A stretch of DNA of 64,000 nt, taken from contig JAKSXM010000107.1 of NCBI GenBank assembly GCA_022575985.1, positions 1,488,001-1,552,000 on the forward strand. The letters run 5' to 3'. Made by a program: the position numbers and the translations under genes. Origin of the DNA: Anagrus nilaparvatae. Taxonomy: Eukaryota > Arthropoda > Insecta > Hymenoptera > Mymaridae. The notes under the pieces were generated by a model. It was not told the origin of the DNA. It saw only the letters and a list, made by a program, of their open reading frames with translations, and did not search any database. Shown here in pieces: positions 21,620 to 30,500 of the stretch (its first letter is position 1; the number at the start of each line of letters is the position of its first letter).

Positions 21620-21961
21620 TTAATCGTCCTCGTCCTCTGTACTGATATCACTATCACTACTGTAGCCTAATATATCTCCTGATGAATACCCGTCATCCGG
21701 AATGTGTAATCCGTACACATGTATAGATTCCCAAGCCCATTTCCATAGCAGTCTTGATATAGGCCTGCTTAGTTCACTATTTATTTTCCTTATCGTTACC
21801 AGTTCGTCTCTTATGTCTGATTTCCTGAGATCATATGTTGTTAATGGTAATTTCTCAATTTTTTTTAATGTTAATAGGAAATTAAATTTGTTATGCAAAT
21901 TTTTTCGCAAAGTTTTCTGATATAACTTTAGCTTGTTCAAGGCACTCATGTTGACGATCAC
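21620..21961 (-). CDS. accessory protein, 113 aa, acidic Ser-rich tail (paralogue of the 107-aa gene)
   Basis: The frame opens at 21961 (MIVNMSALNKLKLYQ); the ATG five codons in, 21949, matches the start of its 107-aa paralogue and is my preferred start. The body has LPLTTYDLRKSDIRDELV and LLWKWAWESIHVYGLHIPDD; the tail reads GYSSGDILGYSSDSDIS and ends in TEDEDD. A polypyrimidine-AG acceptor lies just upstream on the minus strand. Retention of the same domain layout and acidic tail after duplication suggests that the proteins are used. Role unknown; a small regulatory or adaptor protein is a guess. It is divergent from the plus-strand gene starting at 22210. Confidence 0.7.
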   Translation of the reverse strand: MIVNMSALNKLKLYQKTLRKNLHNKFNFLLTLKKIEKLPLTTYDLRKSDIRDELVTIRKINSELSRPISRLLWKWAWESIHVYGLHIPDDGYSSGDILGYSSDSDISTEDEDD

Positions 21962-22209
21962 TGTTCTTAAAAAAATAATAACTTTTTTTTTGAGTTTCTA
22001 GTTTTTTATTTTAGAAAGATTTTTTTTTTTGTATTTAATGATTTTATTCTTCTACGAAATTTTAATTTGAATATAAAAATTCTTTATTTTATGAGTTTGT
22101 TGCCCTGAACTTTGGATTTTAATATTGGTCCTATCTGATCGATTCCTTTAGTACCGATTTATACCTTGAGTGAGTAGCTTCGGTAATTGAACTGATAAAA
22201 TTTAAAAAT

Positions 22210-22635
22210 ATGAGAGTTTTAGATTTGTGCAATCACAAAGGCCGTTATGTGGCCGTTTTGAATGATGGAGATGCCTTTGAGGCTGAATACTTGGTGTGTT
22301 GAAAATTGGTGTCTAAGTGGTCGATTTTTGTTAATCTGTTTTTTTTTTTTTTTTTTCTTTTTTTTTTTTATAGTGGAATTATTGTTGCATTATATCAAGT
22401 TATTCCAGGAAGACTCCTTTGGAGCATGTGATGCAACGGATTCCTTATCGAGGTGATCAAGATGAATGGTGGTATAACTTGGTAAGTTGTTATTTTGAAT
22501 GCTCAATTCCCTTGAAAAAAGAATATATATGTAAAAATTTTTTTTGTTTAGTTCGACACTTATAACCGGATTTGGTTGTATGAAGAAGATCGGCTTTCAG
22601 ATTCTGAAGACGTCTTTGACCTGCTTTTTGACTGA
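22210..22635 (+). CDS. small spliced acidic protein (91 aa, three exons), antisense to the retroelement
   Basis: Exons 22210-22293, 22374-22481 and 22552-22635 join in phase 0. The first intron starts GTGTGT after TACTTG and ends in a long T run plus TATAG; the second runs GTAAGT to TTTAG. The protein begins MRVLDLCNHKGRYVAVLNDG, has a Trp-rich centre (GDQDEWWYNL) and ends YEEDRLSDSEDVFDLLFD, an acidic, Ser-containing tail with a hydrophobic FDLL, recalling acidic activation or adaptor-binding peptides. The only in-frame alternative, reading through intron 1, stops at once. Start 22210 lies about 250 bp from the divergent 113-aa gene; its end is 128 bp from the end of the 239-aa gene. No family recognised. 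Confidence 0.6.
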
Positions 22636-22742
22636 TTTATTGAGAATATATATTTTTATATGTTGATTTTAATATATATATAGTTTTTATTAATTTTAGA
22701 CTTGCACTTATTTATTACCCGTATACCGAAATTTATTTAATC

Positions 22743-22748
22743 TTTATT
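22743..22748 (-). terminator. polyadenylation signal for the 239-aa gene
   Basis: AATAAA on the minus strand, 16 nt past the stop of the 239-aa gene, in the short tail-to-tail gap with the plus-strand spliced gene. Confidence 0.5.
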
Positions 22749-22763
22749 TATTTTAGATACTAT

Positions 22764-23483
22764 TTATTGAAAGTTTATATATCCTCTCTTAAAAACTTCT
22801 TTTTTGTTTCTTTTAAATGATTCGACACACTTAATACAATTGTTTATTTCACAAAATTTAACTATTGTTTTTTTACAATTTAGGCACTTGTTGTACCTTT
22901 TCCTGAATACTAATGCATGAGAACTTTCCTCTAATTTCCAATCGATGATCTTCCAGTTTAATAGTAGGCAGCAGGTATTACATAGAAGTTTTAGTCTTTC
23001 TAATTTTGGATTTTGTGAAATTTTTACTTTTCCTATGTATATTGGATCTAGAGTTGCCTTCATACAGTAGTAGTGAGTGTTTATTTTGACCATAGACTTG
23101 GTTATATTTTCCGCGTATCGGTCTAGAAGTTCCAAAGCGTCGAAATTGATGTTATATACCCATCTGGGTGGCCTGTTTTTGGTTAATCGATCGTCGATTT
23201 CTTCTATGGCTTCTGTAATAGCCTTGATAATTTCGTGCTTATGTTTACTTTGTGCTAGTATGTATGTGAAAATTATAGTGGGAATTGTGAGTGTTCTTGC
23301 TTCTTGGGTTTCGAGAATATCACAAATTCCTTGTAACAGGTTTTTTTTTGTTATTCTATTGGTTATTATTTTGACTAATTTTGCCGTTTTAAATGGGCAT
23401 TGACCCTCTGGTTCTGCTGCGGCTTTGATGAGTGAAGGAATTGCTTCCTTAACCAAGTCGGTGTTGAGTATAGAATTTTCCAT
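22764..23483 (-). CDS. accessory protein, 239 aa, Cys-rich C-terminus
   Basis: Starts MENSILNTDLVKEAIPSLIK. The N-terminal two-thirds looks all-helical, with no signal peptide or membrane span. The C-terminal third has paired cysteines (LLCNTCC, KCLNCKK, FCEINNCIKC), suggestive of one or two zinc-binding sites, and a basic end (FKRNKKEVFKRGYINFQ). A pyrimidine-rich tract ending TATAG about 55 nt upstream on the minus strand could be its splice acceptor. It follows the F-like envelope gene. Function unknown; a nuclear or RNA-binding regulatory protein analogous to retroviral accessory proteins is only an inference. Confidence 0.7.
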   Translation of the reverse strand: MENSILNTDLVKEAIPSLIKAAAEPEGQCPFKTAKLVKIITNRITKKNLLQGICDILETQEARTLTIPTIIFTYILAQSKHKHEIIKAITEAIEEIDDRLTKNRPPRWVYNINFDALELLDRYAENITKSMVKINTHYYCMKATLDPIYIGKVKISQNPKLERLKLLCNTCCLLLNWKIIDWKLEESSHALVFRKRYNKCLNCKKTIVKFCEINNCIKCVESFKRNKKEVFKRGYINFQ

Positions 23484-23636
23484 TAAAAAATTATTTTTAT
23501 ATTTGAGTCTAGTTGTATATCTGCCTATAGTTAAACATAAAGAGAAAACAGATGATGTTAAAAGTGTGTTGTTTTTTTTTTTTTGAAATTTGAGAGAGAA
23601 AAACGAAAATGTGAGAGAGGAGTAAATATTTTGTTC

Positions 23637-25055
23637 CTAAGGCTTAAATTCTATTGCACTTACGTAGCTTTCGTTAATTAGATTTTGGTCGTTTATTCTC
23701 TTATAACTTTTTTTCTTAATGAGATAATATGATAGTATAACTAATATGATTAATGATAACACAACTAGCGCCAATCCGGCCAAGATTTTGTTATTTTCAG
23801 TTTCTATATCACTTGATTCGTCTTCTGTAACGACTGACTCTGTACTGGGTTCAGGAGTCGTCAAGAACTTGCTTATATCCCCAAACTCGAGATTGCCCTG
23901 GGGCGTGATAAATCGGGGCATAGAGTTGACTGTTCCTTTGTAGATTTCATCCCGTATTAATATTTCGCAAGAAGAGGGGAGTTTTACTAATCCATGGCCT
24001 TTCAAAATTTTAGGCTGGTTATAATTTGCGCATTTAATATTGACTTTTTCTTCCCCTGTGACGGAGTAGACGACTCCTGCCCTCGTTCTCTCAATTAATG
24101 GGCCGACTGCGACTGATGTTTCGGTGGGGCATTTCATATTATTAAATCTGAGTAGTTCTTCTTCGCAGCTCATTTTGATATTGATAATAGGTGCTCTTTT
24201 TAAATAAATGTTTTCGTTACTACAATATTTTGAATTAAGCATGTCTGTTTCTGACAGGAAGAAAGATCGCCCTCCTTCTTTGTTGATAGCTAAAAAGTCA
24301 TTCTTGTAATTTATTCTGAGGGATAACGTCAGTAGGCCAATATCAAGAAAGTTTGGCATGCGATGTAGACGGTACGCAGTGTATTCTTCGTTCAGCACCG
24401 TTGGTACTTTGAATATAAAAGCCAAGGTGTTATTATTTAATCTTGCTATTTCTGTTTCTATCCTGAATTTGCATTTTTCTACAGGTATAACTTCTTCTTT
24501 GAAAAATTTGTTTAATCGGTTTCGGATGCCTATAAAGTCGATAGTTTTGAAAAAATCTAAGGGTTGTTCGAATTTTCTTGTTGTTTCTAACACTTCTGAT
24601 ATTTTCTCTACGATTTCTGCTAATGTTTCCGTGTCTTTATCGGTAATATTGGAAGTGGTATAAGTTTCGGCCCAAATATTTCTGAGTTGAGCTTCTTGTT
24701 GGTTAAAAAAGTAAATAGCCCTTGGATTGTCCGTGAATTTTATTTCAGTTTCATTTAGCATGTCTGCGAATACTGTATTTTCTATAATTGGAATGTCTTT
24801 CACTAGAGACCGGAATTTTTCGCCTGCATAAATTAATTTTGACGCGTTGCTTGATTTTTTTATATGTGTGTGTGTTAAATCATTCTGAATTTTTAGGTCG
24901 AATAATGTAAAAATTTCGATTGGTTGATTGAGAATTTTGATCTTTGCTTCTTCCTCGTAGTATATTCCTGCATTATTTTCTAATTCAAATATTTTTGGTC
25001 GGTTTGACGCTAGAGCAACTCCTAAGCATAATATAATCCAGATTGTGAGGACCAT
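23637..25055 (-). CDS. second envelope: errantivirus/F-like glycoprotein, 472 aa
   Basis: A type I membrane protein: signal peptide at residues 1-16, ectodomain, a transmembrane span at about 424-446 (LAGLALVVLSLIILVILSYY) and a short basic tail. The N-terminal NNAGIYYEEEAKIKI and the CKFRIETEIARLNNNTLAFI region followed by FKVPTVLNEEYTAYRLHRMP match the layout of gypsy-type Env/baculovirus F-like proteins, and the length equals that family's usual ~480 aa. A coiled-coil-like stretch lies near 130-160. I do not see the usual furin site followed by a Gly-rich fusion peptide, so membrane-fusion ability is uncertain. It sits directly after the unrelated glycoprotein gene, 136 bp apart. It could be the ancestral env, now paired with or superseded by the other. 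Confidence 0.75.
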   Translation of the reverse strand: MVLTIWIILCLGVALASNRPKIFELENNAGIYYEEEAKIKILNQPIEIFTLFDLKIQNDLTHTHIKKSSNASKLIYAGEKFRSLVKDIPIIENTVFADMLNETEIKFTDNPRAIYFFNQQEAQLRNIWAETYTTSNITDKDTETLAEIVEKISEVLETTRKFEQPLDFFKTIDFIGIRNRLNKFFKEEVIPVEKCKFRIETEIARLNNNTLAFIFKVPTVLNEEYTAYRLHRMPNFLDIGLLTLSLRINYKNDFLAINKEGGRSFFLSETDMLNSKYCSNENIYLKRAPIINIKMSCEEELLRFNNMKCPTETSVAVGPLIERTRAGVVYSVTGEEKVNIKCANYNQPKILKGHGLVKLPSSCEILIRDEIYKGTVNSMPRFITPQGNLEFGDISKFLTTPEPSTESVVTEDESSDIETENNKILAGLALVVLSLIILVILSYYLIKKKSYKRINDQNLINESYVSAIEFKP

Positions 25056-25191
25056 CTTAAAATTAATTATTATCTCATTAGGAACATAATATTATATAAA
25101 AAATAGATGCATAGAGATAGATAGTTTTAGTACAGTAAAAGAGAAAGCTGTGTTTTTTTTTTTTTTTTTTTGTTAATTTATTCTGGCGCTC

Positions 25192-27183
25192 TTATACATT
25201 ATGATTATTTTCAAGCGGTCGTCTGCCAAGTAACGGATAAAGAGTACCTGTGGCGTCCATCGTTTCTACCTGTGGTTCTATAACTGGTTCGGGAGCGGTG
25301 GGGGTTGCTACTGGCGTTTCAGTGGGCGTAGTATTAGTTTGCCTATTAAGTTCTGCCCCTATATGTAATAATAGCTGTGTTACTGAGTCCCACACCGCGC
25401 CTATTATATGGATTGAGAATCCATATACGCTATAAAGTGCAAATGCATGCAAACTTGTATCAATAAAAAATTTTATAAGCCTGCACATTACGAATATTCC
25501 TAGTATGCCACTTGATAGTGTCCCAAATGCTACAAATCTTCCCCAGAAATGCTCCCATGTTGACTTTATTATCTTTTTTAACGATTCGCCGTTAAATAAA
25601 TACGAAGGATTAAAACTTTCGCCTGTGACGTTTTTTCCCAACATGCCTCTGGCTATCGTGTTCAAAACTGCTGCACGTTCTAACGGAAACATTACATAGT
25701 CTTTTAATTTTTTTAATTGGGATGGGGTGTATATCCCGGCTTCGGCTAAATTCTTTGGATCTATGTATTTCCATGATCCTTTGGTCTCCGGTGATAGAAT
25801 TTGCGGTGCTGGTGCTTCTACTGCTTCTGGCATCAGCTTGAACCATTTTTGACCCAAAAAGTACATGGGTGGAACTAATGCGTTGCAGGTGGTTCTTGTA
25901 CCTGTAGTTAACAAGATGTGTGACCTAGGAGTCATGAAGTAAGGTTTTCCGTCTTTGTATACTGGCATTTCTTGATAACAGGTGTCCACCTTGCGGTAGG
26001 TCACCGGAACTCCTACACATTTGATTAGATTTATAGTTTCGCCTGAGATTAAACCCATGTGACCTGCACGATTTAAAATCTGCATACTAAATAAATCAGG
26101 CTGTAATTGCGCTATATTTAGCGCATTCCTGATGACTTTTTTCTCTAAGTTACATTTTTGTAAAAGTAGGTCATGATATAAATTTTGCATCTGAACCTTA
26201 AGATGTTTTTCTACATAAATGAACTTAGAGTTCATGTATGTCAACAGATCTAAATTTTCTGGAGAGGTGTCTTCTGGTATTTCAAGTAATTCTGGTCTCT
26301 CTCCTTCAAAAATCGAAATTTTCGGATGTTCCGTTCGATATACCTGGTTAGAACAGATGTTGGTGGTGCCTTGTACCGTAAATGCGAAAACAATTGATGT
26401 TTCCAAAGCAAATACGGGGCTGTTAGGTTTTTCAAAATCTGTTATTTTATCAACTATGCCAGTATATAATTTTGTATATTTTTCTCGGCAATTATCTCTT
26501 GGTGTGGCGTCCCAGTACACTTCGCCCCCATAAAGGTCTGTGCATGATTCATCTGATAATCTACAACGTGTTCCTGTGTTCAAAATCACCTGGTCGTTGT
26601 TAAGGTCTACTGTGGCGTAATAATCTTCCAGTGTTACTTTTATGTACCCGTCTACAATTACTTCCGTCCAAGCTCCATACGGATCTATGTAAGGAGCGTT
26701 TGTGCATTTTGAACCTTTTTCGCCTTTATGCCCTGCCAATTGAACAGGTGAAGTGATGGTTCCGTTAGATCTTAGCCCTGGAATATTTATGGTGTTTCTG
26801 AAAGCTAGTGTCCTGGTGCGATGCATTTGGTCGCATAGCATTCTTGTCGTGGGTTCAATGTAAGACACTTTTTCCATTTCAATGTCTTTAGGGATGCCTG
26901 ATCGATACCAAGCCTCATCGCAATACGATATTTGTCGAGTAACTTCGATTTTGCATAAATATGCCTTTACTTTTGTGTAATCGTTTAATTGTAATAATGC
27001 AATTTTTGTTTTTTCTATTTTTACATTAGGTTTATCTGGTACGCGACATTCTCCCACGTCGATAAGAGAAAATGTAGTTATATTGGTGTATTGTTGACCG
27101 CAGTCGTATGCTATAATAGATTGTGCAGTTATTATTTTTAAACACGACACCAGGCATAGAATTGCGATATATTTTGTCTGCAT
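25192..27183 (-). CDS. first envelope: chuvirus-type glycoprotein, 663 aa
   Basis: Signal peptide at residues 1-20, then AYDCGQQYTNITTFSLIDVG, typical of the N-terminus of glycoproteins of chuviruses and their relatives that have been captured by insect LTR elements. The ectodomain is Cys-rich with several N-glycosylation sequons. A hydrophobic region at about 553-610 includes the membrane anchor (SSGILGIFVMC), and a Pro/Thr-rich tail carries YPLL, a possible late-domain or sorting motif. It has no similarity to the F-like envelope downstream. On the minus strand a T-rich tract ending TTTAG stands 12 nt before the ATG, a good subgenomic splice acceptor. It would mediate attachment and fusion if particles form. 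Family assignment is by motif recognition, not alignment. Confidence 0.75.
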   Translation of the reverse strand: MQTKYIAILCLVSCLKIITAQSIIAYDCGQQYTNITTFSLIDVGECRVPDKPNVKIEKTKIALLQLNDYTKVKAYLCKIEVTRQISYCDEAWYRSGIPKDIEMEKVSYIEPTTRMLCDQMHRTRTLAFRNTINIPGLRSNGTITSPVQLAGHKGEKGSKCTNAPYIDPYGAWTEVIVDGYIKVTLEDYYATVDLNNDQVILNTGTRCRLSDESCTDLYGGEVYWDATPRDNCREKYTKLYTGIVDKITDFEKPNSPVFALETSIVFAFTVQGTTNICSNQVYRTEHPKISIFEGERPELLEIPEDTSPENLDLLTYMNSKFIYVEKHLKVQMQNLYHDLLLQKCNLEKKVIRNALNIAQLQPDLFSMQILNRAGHMGLISGETINLIKCVGVPVTYRKVDTCYQEMPVYKDGKPYFMTPRSHILLTTGTRTTCNALVPPMYFLGQKWFKLMPEAVEAPAPQILSPETKGSWKYIDPKNLAEAGIYTPSQLKKLKDYVMFPLERAAVLNTIARGMLGKNVTGESFNPSYLFNGESLKKIIKSTWEHFWGRFVAFGTLSSGILGIFVMCRLIKFFIDTSLHAFALYSVYGFSIHIIGAVWDSVTQLLLHIGAELNRQTNTTPTETPVATPTAPEPVIEPQVETMDATGTLYPLLGRRPLENNHNV

Positions 27184-27192
27184 TATTATAGG

Positions 27193-27207
27193 CTAAAAAA
27201 AGAAAAT
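27193..27207 (-). promoter_or_regulatory. splice acceptor ahead of the first envelope gene
   Basis: The minus strand reads TTTTCTTTTTTTAG shortly before the envelope ATG at 27183. Similar T-rich AG sites precede the 113-, 107- and 239-aa genes, so a set of spliced subgenomic RNAs is likely. Confidence 0.5.
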
Positions 27208-27522
27208 TGAATTTTATTAGGAATTTGTATAAATGTATAAAAAGAGAATAGTTTTGTAAAGGAATGTTTTAACTAAATTTTGGCTATTTCCCCTTCCTCA
27301 AAAAAAAATTTTTGCGGAGAAAGTAACCAAAGAGAAGTCTGTCTCCAAAAAAAAATTGTCGTTTGTTTTCATTTGTCTTATTAAGCTTATTGAAGGGAAA
27401 AAAAAAAAAAATTTTTATAACGAACCGAGAGTTTCCTCTTAATAATCATAATCGTAAAAATGTATTTGTTATTAAAATTATTGATTTGTTATGGTAAAAA
27501 ATGATGTGTTTTATTTGATTAT
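27208..27522. other. pol-env intergenic region
   Basis: About 315 bp without a gene. It has A runs and paired short motifs (TTGCGGAGAAAG near 27312), and no further feature is supported. Confidence 0.4.
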
Positions 27523-30500
27523 TTAAGCATCTATAGGAAATTTGGCTAATATGTTTGACTTTCGAGCTCTATTGGAATGGATTATATCGTAATGATCTGG
27601 CCCTGTCTTGATTTTTAGATTCCCATCTGGATAAGTTTCTGCTACGGCGAAAGGTCCTCTGCTTTGGTCGCTGAACTTATGTATTTTACCTCCCTCCGTC
27701 AAATAAATATTGTCTCCTACTTTAAAATCAACGCAAACCAGTCTTTGGTCGTAATATTGTTTGTTTCTTTCCTTTGCTTTTATGATGTTTTCTCTTGCTA
27801 TTCTTTGAATTTCATGTAGTTTAAGAAGGAGATCTTTCAAGTAATCGTCGATGGTTGATTCTGGCTCAGGGTCATCGACATTTGATGGAATTCTGGCAAC
27901 CCTAGCGAAAGTCAGCTCGAACGGAGTTGCTTTAGTTGCCTCGTGATATTGGGTGTTGTAGGAGAATGTTGCGAGATCAATGAACTCGTCCCAATTATCT
28001 CTCTGTTTATTGATGAACAATTTAAGGTGTTCAGTCAAGGTATGATGAAATCTTTCCACCGTGCAGCTCTGGTGGTGGTAGCTACACGTTTTTACTTGCT
28101 TTATTTTAAACACTTTTGCTACCTGTGCAAACAATTTAGACATAAAATTACTCCCCTTGTCACTCAAAACCACGGCTGGTGATCCAAAATAACAGATGTA
28201 TCTCTTAATTAGAGCGTCCGCGACGGTGCTAGCCGTTGAATTTGGTAAGGGTACGGCGACGCTAAACTTGGTCAAGTTGTCCATTATTGTTAGGATGCAG
28301 GTGTTGCCGTTTTTAGTCTCTTTTAATGGACCTACAATGTCCAAGCAAATTTTGTAACCTGCCTGCTTAGGAGTATCCGTTAAAATCATTGGCTGTTTTG
28401 TTTTTACTCTGACCAACTTTTTTAGTTGACAATCCAAACATTGGTTTATGAAATCTTGGATCTGCTCCTGCATTCCTTCCCAAAAATATTTCGTTTTGAT
28501 TCTGCGTAATACTTTGGTGCGTCCTTTGTGACCTCCTATAAGTGACTCGTGGTAGTATCTTATTATACTTTCCCTTTCACTTTCTTTGGGTATCGTGATT
28601 TCGCCTAAGCATATTATTATCTTTGATTCATTATTGTCTTTAAAACTATTTTTCAATAGCCTTAAGACATCTATCCAATCTATATTACATATGACCTTTG
28701 ATTTGGCCATGCTAAACGATTTTATATTTTTATCTATTGTAAGTTTACATAAATTTTCGAATAATATTTTTAAATTTTCAGTTGCTTGGGATATGCTTAT
28801 GGTCGTATCACCCCGTATGGGAAGTATAATGTGTGATTTCGAACCAATTTTCATGAATTTTGGTATGCAGAGTTCTAATTTTATGTTTTTAGGAAGATAA
28901 CCAGTGACTTTTAATTCTGTTGAGCCGATATCACACGGTTCTCCTTTTGTTGACGTAAAATATACCCAGTAGTCTTTTCTCATGTACATCTTTTCTCTTG
29001 ACGACACAAGGTTGTCGGATTTCAACATATTTCTGTAAGCATTTATCTCTGACGTATTTAATTCTGCGTTGGCGAAAGGCAAGTTTTTGAAATATACAAG
29101 CTCTTCTTCCCCTTCTAACTCTCTGGACGGACCCTGCTCTTCTTGGTAATCAGCGGTTGATGTGTTTGGGACGTCATGAATGTTTGAGGTCGATGTGCTG
29201 GGAACGTCATGAAGAGTAACGGGACTTTCGCTTTCAGGAGTTATGTCTTGTGTATTTACTTTTACTTTTTGCTTTTTCCTCGGTTTTAAGGCGTCAATGG
29301 CCTCTTGGTATTTTTGGCTTTTGCCTCTGTTTCTTGTTTGCTTTCTCGTCGGTACTTGAGATTCTGCGACGATTTCTTCTGAATTTTCTTCTATTATTTG
29401 TGTTTCTGGGATGCTTTCTAAATTTCTTATTGGACAAATTGGTATCATATCAAAGTGCAAAACGTTTCTTGATAAAGCGTCTGCATTAACGTTGCTCGCT
29501 CCTGGTTTGTATATTACTTCGTAGTCGTAGTCAGCAATTTTCAACCTCCAGCGAGCTACCCTAGAATTAGGATCTTTTTTCGATTGCATGAATATAAGCG
29601 CTTTATGATCAGTCACTAAAAGAAATTTTCTGCCGTATAAGTAAGGGCGAAAATATTCTACTGCCCAAATGACAGCAAGTGCTTCCTGATCAGTGACTGA
29701 ATATCTTTGTTCTGCATCGTTCAGTACACGACTTGCATAAGCAACAGGTAGATCTTTACCAATTTCTCCTTGTGAAAGTACTGCTCCGATACTTTTTGTA
29801 CTAGCGTCTGTTGTTAATATAAAATCTCTGGAGAAATCGGGGTATTGAAGTATTGGAGCTTCACATAATTTGTCTTTTAAGATTTCAAAAGATTCCTGTG
29901 CCTTTTCATCCCACACGAATTCTTTGTCTTTTTTCAACAATGCCGTGAGTGGTTTGGCTATTTTTGCGTACTGAGGTATATGTCTCCGATAATAACCTGT
30001 TAGCCCTAACCATTGTTTAATATTTTTCTCGTTTTTCGGAGTAGGAAAATTTCTTACTGCTTCTAATTTTCTTGGATTTGGCCTAACTCCGTCTTTAGAT
30101 ATTATGTGTCCTAAATACTCGACCTCTGCTTTTAGAAAAACGCATTTTTCAGGTTGTAGTTTTAAATTGGCTTCTTTTAACCTTCTCATGACTTCTTTAA
30201 TTAATTCCAGAAGATGTTCAAGTGTCTTGGCATGAATTAAAAAGTCATCGATGTACGCTATCACATTTGCCATGTCCCCAAAAATGCGTTGTATGAGACG
30301 CATGAAACTAGCTGGTGCGTTCCGAGAACCAAAGACTAGGCGGGTGTATTCGAATAACCCGTACATAGTGGCAAATGCAGTTTTGTGCCTGTCTCTTGGG
30401 TCCAACTCAATCTGTAAAAATCCTGATGCCAAATCTAAAGTACAGAAGTATTTTGACCCGTTGATAGAGTCTAATAGATCCAAAATGTTAGGGAGAGGAT

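Noticed and set aside
23077..26533. Plus-strand frames opposite the envelope and 239-aa genes
   Set aside because: Shadows of the minus-strand genes, with no motif or start/splice support.
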